Part shown: in pieces, positions 14,958-22,331 of the stretch
Numbering within the stretch: the first letter of the stretch is position 1
How the letters are laid out: the number at the start of each line of letters is the position of its first letter
From: Gemmobacter lutimaris
GTDB taxonomy: Bacteria; Pseudomonadota; Alphaproteobacteria; Rhodobacterales; Rhodobacteraceae
Direction of reading: 5' to 3'
DNA: 64,000 nucleotides
Assembly (NCBI RefSeq): GCF_003570715.1
Contig: NZ_QXXQ01000005.1
Span: forward strand, 236,251-300,250
Notes under the pieces: model-generated
What the model saw: the letters and a program-made list of their open reading frames with translations, nothing else
Databases searched by the model: none
Told to the model about the DNA's origin: nothing
Program-made: the position numbers and the translations under genes

Positions 14958-15269
14958 ATGGCGAAGTGCAAACTTAGCAATTGCCGGGAAGAAGCTGTCA
15001 CTTTTGCCGCAAAGCGATACTGCCCCGCCCACCTCGCGGAATACAAACGGAAGCAGCGGGAATTTCTCGCCGTCCGAGCCACGCTGCGGTGCTGTGAAAC
15101 CTGCGGGGAAAAGTTGACGAAAACCGGAAACGACAATGGTGATACCCTTTGTCGTTCCTGCCAAACCGAGGCGCGGACCAAGCGCCTTGCGGAACTGAAA
15201 CAACGGCAATTCGACAGTGCTGAAACAGTCGAAGCCCTGAAAGACTGGATGAGGGAATACCTTCTATGA
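14958..15269 (+). CDS. Small zinc-ribbon protein, 103 aa
   Basis: AGGGGAA lies upstream of the ATG. Two cysteine sets are visible: KLSNC with YCPAH near the N-terminus, and CCETCGEKLT with LCRSC at residues 49-75, so one or two zinc sites are expected. The rest is charged helix (AEYKRKQREF, RTKRLAELKQRQ). A small nucleic-acid or protein-binding role is likely; no specific family is assigned. Its stop overlaps thyX. Confidence 0.7.
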   Translation: MAKCKLSNCREEAVTFAAKRYCPAHLAEYKRKQREFLAVRATLRCCETCGEKLTKTGNDNGDTLCRSCQTEARTKRLAELKQRQFDSAETVEALKDWMREYLL

Positions 15270-16210
15270 CCATCACCGCCAAAGTGATCCAGCGCAGCCG
15301 CCAAGCCTCGGGCGATTATCCCGACCTGATCACGCTGCAATTGCGGTATCCCCGCTTTATCCATGCCGAGGCCAAGACCCATCGCCTGATCCGCATTGAT
15401 GATGCGGAATATGAGTTCCTACAGGAAATCTCGCTGATGGATGACGAGAACCTGAGCCGGAATGCCAGCAGCAGCCGCGCCGTCCCCGTTGAGCGCATGA
15501 TCCAGGATGTGCTGGATGATCCCGCAATGCCGGTGGCGTGGGGCAGCAACAAGCCGGGGATGCAGGCCGGGGCCGAACTAGCCCACTGGCCCTTGGCCCG
15601 CGACTGCTGGCTTGACGCCCGCGACGCTGCCGTGGCCCGCGCGAAAGAAATGCTCAACCTCGGCGCACACAAGCAGATCGTGAACCGACTGCTGGAACCC
15701 TTCGGGCATATCAGCGTCGTCGTCACCGCGACGGAATGGGATAACTTCTTCGCCCTGCGCTGCCACGCCGATGCCGATCCTACGATGCGGGCCTTGGCCG
15801 AGGCAATGCGGGCCGCGATTGCGGAATCGGAGCCGACAGAAGCCGTTGGCCTCGAAACCCAACGGTGGCACTTGCCCTATACCATGGTGCGGGATTGGGA
15901 CTATGCCTTCAGCCTCATCGGCGGCCCGAACGGTGGCCCGCACCCCTTCAGGACGCTTGCCATGATCAGCGCGGCGCGCTGTGCCCGCGTGTCCTACCTG
16001 AACCACGATGGGACCGCGCCCGATGTTGCGAAAGACCTCGCTTTGGCCCGCAGGCTGCTTGAATCCCGGCACATGTCCCCCTTCGAACACCAAGGCCAGG
16101 CGCCCGATCCGAACGACATGGACACGTCCCGCTGGGGCAATTTCACGGGCTGGGATCAGTTTCGCAAGATTGCTGAAATCGCAACTACTTCTGTCGAGGC
16201 TGCGCAATGA
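15266..16210 (+). CDS. thyX: Flavin-dependent thymidylate synthase, 314 aa
   Basis: ThyX makes dTMP from dUMP using FAD, NADPH and methylene-tetrahydrofolate. Diagnostic segments are AEAKTHRLIRI (residues about 34-43), the RN-x2-SSRAVP segment at 65-74 (the ThyX signature region), and NRLLEPFGHISVVVTATEW with the following NFFALR-x-H. At 314 residues it is longer than compact bacterial ThyX, as in other phage versions. It is ATGA-coupled to genes on both sides and followed by dNMP kinase, giving a dTTP supply pair. Confidence 0.9.
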   Translation: MTITAKVIQRSRQASGDYPDLITLQLRYPRFIHAEAKTHRLIRIDDAEYEFLQEISLMDDENLSRNASSSRAVPVERMIQDVLDDPAMPVAWGSNKPGMQAGAELAHWPLARDCWLDARDAAVARAKEMLNLGAHKQIVNRLLEPFGHISVVVTATEWDNFFALRCHADADPTMRALAEAMRAAIAESEPTEAVGLETQRWHLPYTMVRDWDYAFSLIGGPNGGPHPFRTLAMISAARCARVSYLNHDGTAPDVAKDLALARRLLESRHMSPFEHQGQAPDPNDMDTSRWGNFTGWDQFRKIAEIATTSVEAAQ

Positions 16211-16767
16211 CCACCGTTATCCTGATCAACGGCAAGCCGCGCGCCGGGAAAGACACGTTCGTGGATGCCATGACCCAGGGCTTGCAGCACCTCGGCGTGC
16301 CGGTGGCGCGCTTCAGCAGCATCGAGCCGATCCGCGATATGCTGGGCCATGCGGGTTTCGATTTGGCGCAAAAGACCGAGGCGGATCGAAAACTCTTGTC
16401 CACCGTGGGCGACGCGGTGGGGGATCACTCCGAGTTCCGATCCGCGCGGTGCGCCGATGAGGTTCAGCAACACCGTCGAACAGCGGGGCGGCGCGGCGTT
16501 GTGTTCCTGTTCATCCGCGAACCCGCGATCTGGGAACGGGTGAAGGCCCGGCTCAACACCGGCCTGGTGGCGCAATACCAGCCCTATACCTTCCTGTCTG
16601 TATTCATCGAAAATCCTGACGTGCCGGAGGTAGTCAGCAATCCCAGCGACGCCGGGGTTTACGCCATGAACTATGACGCTGTGATCCACAACGACGGGTC
16701 GTTGGACGAGTTCATGGATCAGGCGATGTATTACGCCGGAATTGTCGCGGGCCGCCTGCCGATTTAG
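16207..16767 (+). CDS. Deoxynucleoside monophosphate kinase, 186 aa
   Basis: Residues 9-17 form the P-loop GKPRAGKDT, typical of phage dNMP kinases related to T4 gene 1. Further supporting segments are FSSIEPIRDML after the P-loop and the Arg-rich lid region (VGDHSEFRSARCADEV, then IREPAIWERVKARL). It would phosphorylate dNMPs, consistent with direct coupling to thyX by an ATGA overlap. The C-terminus (NYDAVIHNDGSLDEF) also fits the family. Confidence 0.85.
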   Translation: MTTVILINGKPRAGKDTFVDAMTQGLQHLGVPVARFSSIEPIRDMLGHAGFDLAQKTEADRKLLSTVGDAVGDHSEFRSARCADEVQQHRRTAGRRGVVFLFIREPAIWERVKARLNTGLVAQYQPYTFLSVFIENPDVPEVVSNPSDAGVYAMNYDAVIHNDGSLDEFMDQAMYYAGIVAGRLPI

Positions 16768-16788
16768 CCGGAACGACAAAATTTCGGC

Positions 16789-16821
16789 TTGCGAAATACT
16801 CAATAATCAACAATATGTTGA
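16789..16821 (+). promoter_or_regulatory. Promoter region with operator site 8
   Basis: Perfect dyad TCAAC-AATAT-GTTGA at 16,807-16,821. TTGCGA at 16,789-16,794 lies 19 bp before TATGTT within the dyad, a weaker version of the layout at 9,094 and 12,324. It precedes the GapR-like gene. Confidence 0.65.
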
Positions 16822-16846
16822 TCAAGCAACACAAGGATGAATCGCA

Positions 16847-17215
16847 ATGGCGCCCTCCGATCTTGACTTGGATGAAACCAGCGCAACGCCGGGCGTGGGG
16901 CATAACAGCGGCAAGACGCCGGGCAACAAGAAGCGCAAGGCCAAGGCCGACGATGGCGCCGAGCCGTATGACATGGTGTCCGACGAACTCCGTCAGTTCT
17001 GCGAACGCTACGAGCAACTGGAAGTCGAAAAGCGGGAAACCGCTGATCAGCAGAAAGAACTTCTGGCTGAACTGAAGGGCCGGGGTTTTGACCCGAAAAT
17101 CTTCAAGAAGATCATCGCGGAACGGAAGCGCGACGCCGATGATCTGGCCGAAGAAGCTGCGGTTCTGGAAATCTATCGCCAGGCCCTCGGCATGGAAATC
17201 CTGAAGAACATCTGA
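16847..17215 (+). CDS. GapR-like (DUF2312) DNA-binding protein, 122 aa
   Basis: Residues 1-45 are a low-complexity, lysine-rich leader. Residues about 46-122 match the DUF2312/GapR core: LRQFCERYEQLEVEKRE, then ELLAELKGRGFDPKIFKKII, then ILEIYRQALGM-like ending (VLEIYRQALGMEIL). GapR is an alphaproteobacterial nucleoid protein that clamps overtwisted DNA and helps topoisomerases during replication and transcription. A phage copy would fit heavy phage DNA replication. It has its own operator-bearing promoter. Confidence 0.88.
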   Translation: MAPSDLDLDETSATPGVGHNSGKTPGNKKRKAKADDGAEPYDMVSDELRQFCERYEQLEVEKRETADQQKELLAELKGRGFDPKIFKKIIAERKRDADDLAEEAAVLEIYRQALGMEILKNI

Positions 17216-17237
17216 GGCCGGAGCGGAGCGTTTCGCC

Positions 17238-17492
17238 ATGTCTCTGAACCGTGACTCCGGCTCCGATGAAATAGGGGCGAGGCTTATCGGAGCCGGAATT
17301 GATCGCATCACGTTGGCGCGGCGCGGCGCGTCCCACTGGCAAGTCGAGGCCCGCAACGGGGCTTGGTGGGCCATGGGTGAAATCTGCGAAACGCCAGAAC
17401 ATGCGATCCGTTCGGCCTGCGCCGCGTTCGACGCGGAACGGGCCAAAGTCAAAGCCCTGAAACCTGATCCATTCGAAGGACTATTGGGATGA
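17238..17492 (+). CDS. Hypothetical phage protein with FxxLLG tail, 84 aa
   Basis: A mixed alpha/beta sequence (IGAGIDRITLARRGASHW, then WWAMGEICETPEHAI) followed by a charged helix. It ends DPFEGLLG, a member of the FxDLLG C-terminal motif shared by several unrelated proteins of this phage. GCGGAGCG precedes the ATG at normal distance. The stop overlaps the next start. Function unknown. Confidence 0.75.
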   Translation: MSLNRDSGSDEIGARLIGAGIDRITLARRGASHWQVEARNGAWWAMGEICETPEHAIRSACAAFDAERAKVKALKPDPFEGLLG

Positions 17493-17926
17493 GCAAGAAA
17501 GCCAAGACCACCGCGACCGAAAGCGAAACCGACCTCGATCCGCAGGACGAGCCGCAGACCGAATCCGATCTGGACTTCGGCCTCGGTGAATCCGCGACCG
17601 ATGACACGGGCCTCGGGCTGGACGAAACTGATGCCCAAGGCGAGGCGGATGTTCCGCCGACCGAAGTGACGCACCGCGTCCATGCCGCGACCGGCGTTTC
17701 GCTGCGCCGGGGCATCCCCATGCCGGAAGTCGTCTCGGGTCGCCGTGCGAAATACCCGTGGGACGACATGGAAGTGGGCGAGTCGTTCTTCATCGGCGGG
17801 GTCAGCGAAAGCACCATCTCGTCGTCGCGGCTCACGGCTCAGAAGCGCCTCGAAGGCCGGAAGTTCGCGGTGCGCAGCGTGACGGAGAACGGCGTCGAGG
17901 GCGTTTGCGCCTGGCGCGTCGAATGA
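17489..17926 (+). CDS. Phage protein with acidic N-terminus, 145 aa
   Basis: Residues 1-60 are an acidic low-complexity region with DLDFGLGE and TGLGLDETD, much like the tail of the protein at 11,924. Residues about 75-145 form a compact domain containing RRAKYPWDDMEVGESFFI and a C-terminal beta hairpin (GVEGVCAWRVE). That YPWDDMEVGESF pattern recurs in small phage proteins of unknown function. The gene is ATGA-coupled at both ends. Confidence 0.78.
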   Translation: MSKKAKTTATESETDLDPQDEPQTESDLDFGLGESATDDTGLGLDETDAQGEADVPPTEVTHRVHAATGVSLRRGIPMPEVVSGRRAKYPWDDMEVGESFFIGGVSESTISSSRLTAQKRLEGRKFAVRSVTENGVEGVCAWRVE

Positions 17927-18222
17927 TGGAACGGGCCGAGCCGCGTGCCCTGATTTACGAGTGCCGGGACAGCGATGTTCCGGCACATCGTCGCTTCATC
18001 GCTCAGTTCACGATCCACAGCCTGAACCGCTACATCGTTGTGCATGGCGCGACTCCGGCGCTGGCCCGCGCCAAGCTGGAATTGATGCGGGAATACATGG
18101 GCCTTGATGCGCTGGCCCGGAGCAAGTTTGACCTGAATGGCAAGCTGGCCGTGCTGAATGGCGGCGAAGACGTGGCCCGGCCCACGGCCCTGCTTTCGAC
18201 GTTCGAGGACTTGCTGGGATGA
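17923..18222 (+). CDS. Hypothetical phage protein ending FEDLLG, 99 aa
   Basis: Starts in an ATGA overlap. It has a beta-like front (RALIYECRDSDVPAHRRFIA), a helix (ALARAKLELMREYMGLDALA) and a flexible end, ATALLSTFEDLLG-like (LLSTFEDLLG). The final six residues are the phage C-terminal motif. The next gene again starts in ATGA overlap. No known family. Confidence 0.75.
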   Translation: MMERAEPRALIYECRDSDVPAHRRFIAQFTIHSLNRYIVVHGATPALARAKLELMREYMGLDALARSKFDLNGKLAVLNGGEDVARPTALLSTFEDLLG

Positions 18223-18503
18223 TTGACGAGGCATTGCGTAACGCCGCCAAGTGGGGCGATCTGAACTATGTCAGCCTCGCGTTTTGCGTCGCGGACGGGC
18301 TGTTCGAGGCAAGTTATCGCGGAACGCGGGACAAGGACTTTCGGGTCGTGCGGCACGCCGATCCAGCCACGGCCCTCGCAATGGCGCTGACCGCGAAGCG
18401 CGCCGCCACGGTTGCGGCACCAACGAAACCCGCGCCGCCGCTGGCCCGGCCAGCCGTGACGACACGGGCCAGCGGCGGCGCGTTTGACGATCTTCTGGGG
18501 TGA
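18219..18503 (+). CDS. Hypothetical phage protein ending FDDLLG, 94 aa
   Basis: Residues 1-60 form a small mixed domain (KWGDLNYVSLAFCVADGLFE, then YRGTRDKDFRVVRHADP). Residues 60-85 are an Ala/Pro-rich linker, and the chain ends GGAFDDLLG. The layout of domain, flexible linker and short terminal motif looks like a tethered docking peptide. It lies directly before the methyltransferase gene. Confidence 0.75.
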   Translation: MIDEALRNAAKWGDLNYVSLAFCVADGLFEASYRGTRDKDFRVVRHADPATALAMALTAKRAATVAAPTKPAPPLARPAVTTRASGGAFDDLLG

Positions 18504-18510
18504 TCCTGAG

Positions 18511-19767
18511 ATGACTTCCGTTAGCCTGCACCAAGGCGATAACCGCGCCACGTTGCGCCGCCTGATCGACCAAGGCATTCGGGTTCACTCCGTCGTGACT
18601 GATCCGCCGTATGGCCTCGTGTCGATCCAGAAGCGGTTCGGCAAAGCCGGTGCCAAGGCGGCCCGCACCGATGGTAATGACGGCAGCTTCGGCCGTCTGT
18701 CAGGCGGGTTCATGGGCAAGGCGTGGGACGCGACCGAGATTGAGCGCGACCCAGAGTTCTGGCGCTTGGTCTGGGAAATCCTGCTGCCCGGTGGCTTCTG
18801 TTTCGCGTTCAGCGGCAGCAGGACGGGCCATTGGCAGGCTTGCGCCATGGAACTGGCGGGCTTTGTCATGCACCCCATGCACGGCTGGGTATTCGGGACC
18901 GGCTTCCCGAAAGGCCACAATCCGAAGGTTCCCGGCTTCGAAGGCTGGGTCCACGGGACGCAGAGCCAAAAGCCTGCACTGGAACCGATCTATCTGGCCC
19001 AGAAACCGTTCAGTGAGACGACCGGCGCGGCGAACCTGCTGCGCCACGGTGTCGGGGCGGTGAATATCGACGGGTGCCGGGTGGAATATGCCGGGGCTGC
19101 GGATCAAGCCGGTGCCGTGCCCCAGGGCCGGGCCACGGCCAAAGTGGGGGCGCTGGCAGGCAAAACGCAGAACGATGCGGAGCGCACCGAATTTGTGCCG
19201 GATAACAGCAAGGGCCGCTATCCCGCCAACCTGATCCTCGACGGTTCGCCGGAAGTGGTGGCGCTGTTTCCGAACACCACGGCAGCAAAAGCCGGAAAGC
19301 GCAATGCTGCCAAGGCAGGCGGAGTTTATGGCGACTATGCTGGCGATGACGCGCCCCGCATGGGTCATTCCGACAACGGCGGATCGGCCGCCCGCTTCTT
19401 CCACCACTTCCCGCCCGACGCCGATCCGGTGATCTATCACGGCAAAGCCGGGAAAGCCGACCGGGCCGGATCGAAGCACCCCACGGTGAAGCCCGTGGCC
19501 CTCATGCAATACCTGATCCGGCACATCACCCCTCCGGGCGGCACGGTCCTTGATCCCTTTGCGGGCAGCGGCACTACGGCCGAAGCGGCGCGGCGCGAAG
19601 GCTTTGACTGCATCCTCATGGAAGCCGAAGCCGAGTATTGCGACTTCCTGCGCCAGCGGTTCGGTCTGTCGCGCCCCGGCGCCGCGTTCGACTTTTCCGA
19701 TCTTCTGGGCCGCGATCCTGACGTGCCCCGGTCCAGTGAAACCATGTTCAAGGAGATTTTGGGATGA
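18511..19767 (+). CDS. DNA methyltransferase (beta-class, DPPY type), 418 aa
   Basis: Residues 30-35, TDPPYG, are catalytic motif IV, and LDPFAGSGTT at about 346-355 is the SAM-binding motif I; motif IV before I gives the beta arrangement of N6-adenine or N4-cytosine methyltransferases. No restriction enzyme is adjacent, so it is an orphan enzyme, probably for protecting or marking phage DNA. The C-terminus has an internal AFDFSDLLG and ends MFKEILG, two versions of the shared phage motif. ATG 18,511 has the sequence CCTGAG before it, so the ribosome site is weak. Target sequence unknown. Confidence 0.9.
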   Translation: MTSVSLHQGDNRATLRRLIDQGIRVHSVVTDPPYGLVSIQKRFGKAGAKAARTDGNDGSFGRLSGGFMGKAWDATEIERDPEFWRLVWEILLPGGFCFAFSGSRTGHWQACAMELAGFVMHPMHGWVFGTGFPKGHNPKVPGFEGWVHGTQSQKPALEPIYLAQKPFSETTGAANLLRHGVGAVNIDGCRVEYAGAADQAGAVPQGRATAKVGALAGKTQNDAERTEFVPDNSKGRYPANLILDGSPEVVALFPNTTAAKAGKRNAAKAGGVYGDYAGDDAPRMGHSDNGGSAARFFHHFPPDADPVIYHGKAGKADRAGSKHPTVKPVALMQYLIRHITPPGGTVLDPFAGSGTTAEAARREGFDCILMEAEAEYCDFLRQRFGLSRPGAAFDFSDLLGRDPDVPRSSETMFKEILG

Positions 19768-19988
19768 GCGTTGAGAGGTATTCAGATACCGTCGCTCTGG
19801 TGTGCGACGCTTGCGGTGTCACAACGCCGCGCCGCGATGCCGACGAGTTTCAGGACTTGGTGGACGAAGCAAAGGCCGATGGCTGGCGTGTCACGCGCCG
19901 CGATGGGGTATGGCAACACCACTGTGACGCCTGCGACGAAGAAACCAGTGCCTTGGATCAAGCCCGGCGCAAATTCGGGCTTAGGTGA
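19764..19988 (+). CDS. Small zinc-ribbon protein, 74 aa
   Basis: Two Cys pairs about 35 residues apart (CDACGVTT and HHCDACDEE) form a likely zinc ribbon around a helical DEFQDLVDEAKADGW segment. The start overlaps the methyltransferase stop. It is the last plus-strand gene before the convergent late region. Small ribbons of this type are common in phages; partner unknown. Confidence 0.7.
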   Translation: MSVERYSDTVALVCDACGVTTPRRDADEFQDLVDEAKADGWRVTRRDGVWQHHCDACDEETSALDQARRKFGLR

Positions 19989-20062
19989 GAGTAGGGCCGG
20001 ATTCGAACCGGCGACCTCTCGATTTCCAATCAAGCACGCTAACCAGACTGCGCTACCCACTG
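19988..20062 (-). tRNA. tRNA with GGA anticodon, short variable loop
   Basis: On the minus strand: acceptor 5-prime strand CAGTGGG, D arm GCGC/GCGT, anticodon stem CTTGA/TCGAG around loop TTGGAAA (U33, anticodon GGA), 5-base variable loop AGGTC, T arm GCCGG-TTCGAAT-CCGGC, acceptor 3-prime CCTACTC. GGA decodes serine UCC/UCU, yet the variable arm is short, unlike normal tRNA-Ser, and the body resembles tRNA-Pro. The first acceptor pair is C-C, and CCA is not encoded. It lies at the convergence of late and early regions, downstream of the lysis genes. It could be a functional odd tRNA or a decaying one. Confidence 0.85.
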
Positions 20063-20134
20063 ATAGTTTCCGAAGAAACCAGAGCGAAGTGTATGTGCCG
20101 TAACACAACGCTTCAGTCAAGCGGCTTCCCGCTG

Positions 20135-20341
20135 CTACCTCACACCTTGATCCACCTCGACCGGGGCGAAATACGGGCCAACGCCCCAAACGGCCCGCAC
20201 CGTGGCTGACACGCAACCGCTCGGCATGTGCAAGCCCACCACGATGATGAGGGACGCGACGACCCAGGTTCGGGCTTCACCTTCGAGCCATGTGCGGATC
20301 GGCCGGTCGGCATAGTCCGTTCTGCGGATCATCATGGTCAT
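20135..20341 (-). CDS. Small single-span membrane protein, 68 aa (possible spanin-like)
   Basis: Starts in an overlap with the stop of the gene at 20,338. Residues about 25-45 (TWVVASLIIVVGLHMPSG) are a membrane span, directly followed by Cys (GCVSA). The remaining tail is short. Its place at the end of the lysis cluster suggests a spanin or lysis accessory role, but no coiled coil or clear lipobox is present, so this is tentative. Confidence 0.5.
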   Translation of the reverse strand: MTMMIRRTDYADRPIRTWLEGEARTWVVASLIIVVGLHMPSGCVSATVRAVWGVGPYFAPVEVDQGVR

Positions 20342-20706
20342 CCCTCCTTGCGGTCCACGCGGCGCAAGGTGGCGTTGAACACGGCCAAGACGAATTTGCC
20401 GCTGGACATGCCGAGGATGCCGACCGCGAAATACGCCGAGCCTTCCAACCCGGCCGAGTCGATGGGGTAAAACGGGTTCTGTTCCATGAAGCGGATCGCG
20501 GCCGGGCCGAAATAGGTGGCGCAGATCGAGCCGGTCAGCACGGCCAGCAGGCCCCGGACGAGGTGGAACTTTTCGTCCATCAGGTGCCGGATCAGGCCGC
20601 CCGCCGCGCCCGCCGTCATGGCCCGGCCCGTCTCACCGAACAGCCATCCCGCCAAGGCGCTGCCGCTGATCAACAGCGTGTCGAAAATGGAGTTCCCGTT
20701 ATCCAA
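20338..20706 (-). CDS. Multi-span membrane protein, holin-like, 122 aa
   Basis: Start taken as TTG at 20,706 with AAGGA eight bases upstream; longer frames from 20,799 overlap the preceding gene and read as low-quality Cys/Arg sequence. Hydrophobic segments at about 8-25 (DTLLISGSALAGWLFG), 45-62 (LLAVLTGSICATYF) and 85-105 (YFAVGILGMSSGKFVLAVF) fit two or three spans. With an endolysin and another holin-like gene upstream, it is a good holin candidate. Family not assigned. Confidence 0.65.
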   Translation of the reverse strand: MDNGNSIFDTLLISGSALAGWLFGETGRAMTAGAAGGLIRHLMDEKFHLVRGLLAVLTGSICATYFGPAAIRFMEQNPFYPIDSAGLEGSAYFAVGILGMSSGKFVLAVFNATLRRVDRKEG

Positions 20707-20734
20707 TGCGCCGGTCCTTCGTCTGCCGCGTGTC

Positions 20735-21058
20735 TCAGAACTTCGACTGCACCAGGGTCCGCAGCACGGCATCGGTCGGCCCGAGGCGGCCCAGAGCATC
20801 CGGCACCGAAGCCTTGGCGTGCTTCAGCGCCATAGCGATGGCCGTGTCGCCCGTAAGCCCGGCCCGCAGCGCGGCCCGCAGCCCGGTTTCCAACGCGCTG
20901 TGCAGCACGTCCTTGTCCTTCTGTTCCAGCTTGACGTTCAGCCAGCGGTCCAGCAGCCGTTCCACGGCCATACCGGCTTTGACCAGCACGCCGAGCGTGA
21001 CAGCGACGAGAACTTCGGTGATGTGCGGCGCGGTGGCTTGAAGGAATGTTTCCAGCAT
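20735..21058 (-). CDS. Putative holin (LLH-like), 107 aa
   Basis: One hydrophobic N-terminal segment (ITEVLVAVTLGVLVKAGM) followed by an amphipathic helical region (LLDRWLNVKLEQKDKDVLHSALE, split LLDRWLNVKL then QKDKDVLHSALE) and a C-terminal helix with DALGRLG. This layout of one span and a long charged helix ending near a leucine/glycine segment is like the LLH superfamily of phage holins. It is 4 bases downstream of the endolysin stop. Function in lysis timing is inferred. Confidence 0.6.
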   Translation of the reverse strand: MLETFLQATAPHITEVLVAVTLGVLVKAGMAVERLLDRWLNVKLEQKDKDVLHSALETGLRAALRAGLTGDTAIAMALKHAKASVPDALGRLGPTDAVLRTLVQSKF

Positions 21059-21062
21059 CGGT

Positions 21063-21737
21063 TCAGACCTCGTTGGTGGTGATGCCAGCCGCGCCCGCCG
21101 TCATGCGGGGCAGGGGCGTTCTCGGCGTGGCGGGGGTGGCCGTCGCGGGCCAGCGGGACGCCAGCAGCCGGGACTTGGCGATCCGGCTCACGTTGACCGC
21201 GTTGTTCTGGTTGCCGCCGAGGCAGAAGAAATAGGCGTCGTCCTGGCCCACGGCGAAGGCGACATGGCCCCCGCCGCCGCTGCGTTCAAAGACCAGCACG
21301 CAGCCATAGCAAGGTTCGCAGGCCGTGCCGAACAGCGCCCAATTGCGCGCCCAATAGGGGTTGGCGCCCAGCGCGCCGCTGAACGGCTCGGCGGGCAGGC
21401 TGTTCTTGATCGCCGTCTCGGTGAAATCGCCACACCACGGCAGGGCCTTGGGGTCGCCCAGCGTCTTGCCGTCGCTTCTGAGCCACGCCTTCAGCGCGGC
21501 GTTGTCCCGCGTTTCGTGAAGCCCCAGCACGGTCTTGGCCTCCGTGATCCACGGCGGGTCGAGAAGGTCTTTTGCGGCCCAGCCGGTTTGCGGCACAGCC
21601 GCGCCGCCGTTGCGCCTCAGGGCGTCAATCGCGCCCAAGGTCTTCGGCCCCCAGATGCCGTCTTCACCGCCAGGGTCATAGCCTTCGAGCGACAAGCCCT
21701 GCTGGATCAGTCCAATGCCTTCGCGTCTCGACGCCAT
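21063..21737 (-). CDS. Endolysin (peptidoglycan-binding plus TIGR02594-type CHAP-like), 224 aa
   Basis: ATG 21,737 has GAGGTGG at ideal distance; the frame extends 14 codons further without such a site. Residues 1-45 (LIQQGLSLEGYDPGGEDGIWG, split as LIQQGLSLEGYDPG then EDGIWGPKT) are a peptidoglycan-binding repeat. Residues about 60-200 match the TIGR02594-type amidase/endopeptidase: ALPWCGDF with the nucleophile Cys, ANPYWARNW, and GGGGHVAFAVG with the catalytic His. It cleaves the cell wall at lysis. No signal peptide, so a holin is needed for release. Confidence 0.9.
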   Translation of the reverse strand: MASRREGIGLIQQGLSLEGYDPGGEDGIWGPKTLGAIDALRRNGGAAVPQTGWAAKDLLDPPWITEAKTVLGLHETRDNAALKAWLRSDGKTLGDPKALPWCGDFTETAIKNSLPAEPFSGALGANPYWARNWALFGTACEPCYGCVLVFERSGGGGHVAFAVGQDDAYFFCLGGNQNNAVNVSRIAKSRLLASRWPATATPATPRTPLPRMTAGAAGITTNEV

Positions 21738-21827
21738 AGTGACCACCTCTTGATCATCCGTTTGGTGTTCATACCACATAAGGTTGATCTTGCGCCACAG
21801 CGAAGTGGCCGTGGCGCGCAGCGGGGG

Positions 21828-22331
21828 TCAGAACCCCGTATTGAACCAGTTGTAATCCGACGTTGACCAAGAGCCTCGCGGAGTCTCCGTTCCGCCGAAC
21901 CACGTTACTGCGTCGTCCGACCAAATGAACCGAAAGGTTTCCGGCATGTAGAGCGTAAAGGACTGCGGCATAAGGCCCATCGCCGCGACTGTCACTTCAC
22001 TGGCGAATGTGCCCCATATTTTCACCCTAGCAGTTGACGGAAGTGAGGTAGACAACCACTGTGCGTATGTCGTGGAGTTGGTGTAGAGGTCCGTAAGGCT
22101 GTTGTTTGACGGACCAATATCAGAGTGGATATTGTTGGCAGATGCGAGGTTTTGCGTATGGACCCCAGAAACAAAATTCCACTGTATCGACCGCATCCTA
22201 AGCGTCTCAGGGGCACCGTCAGACCCTGAAAGGAGTTCGACTCCCCAATGCTTCCATGTCGTCTTGACGGGCGGTGCCCCCGCCAGCTTACGAGACGATG
22301 CCACGCATCCATAGATCGCGGAAAATGTCAT
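21828..22331 (-). CDS. Tail fibre-associated or receptor-binding protein, 167 aa
   Basis: The start overlaps the stop of the tail fibre gene. It is Ser-, Thr- and Trp-rich and beta-like throughout (KTTWKHWGVELLSGSDG, LYMPETFRFIWSDDAVTW), with no enzymatic motif. Position after the fibre and before the endolysin fits a fibre tip or fibre chaperone. Its base composition is slightly less GC-rich than its neighbours, common for receptor-binding genes that are exchanged. Confidence 0.65.
   Translation of the reverse strand: MTFSAIYGCVASSRKLAGAPPVKTTWKHWGVELLSGSDGAPETLRMRSIQWNFVSGVHTQNLASANNIHSDIGPSNNSLTDLYTNSTTYAQWLSTSLPSTARVKIWGTFASEVTVAAMGLMPQSFTLYMPETFRFIWSDDAVTWFGGTETPRGSWSTSDYNWFNTGF

Noticed and set aside
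21792..21817. A 7-bp inverted repeat between the fibre-associated gene and the endolysin
   Set aside because: Stem without T-run on either strand; no clear role.
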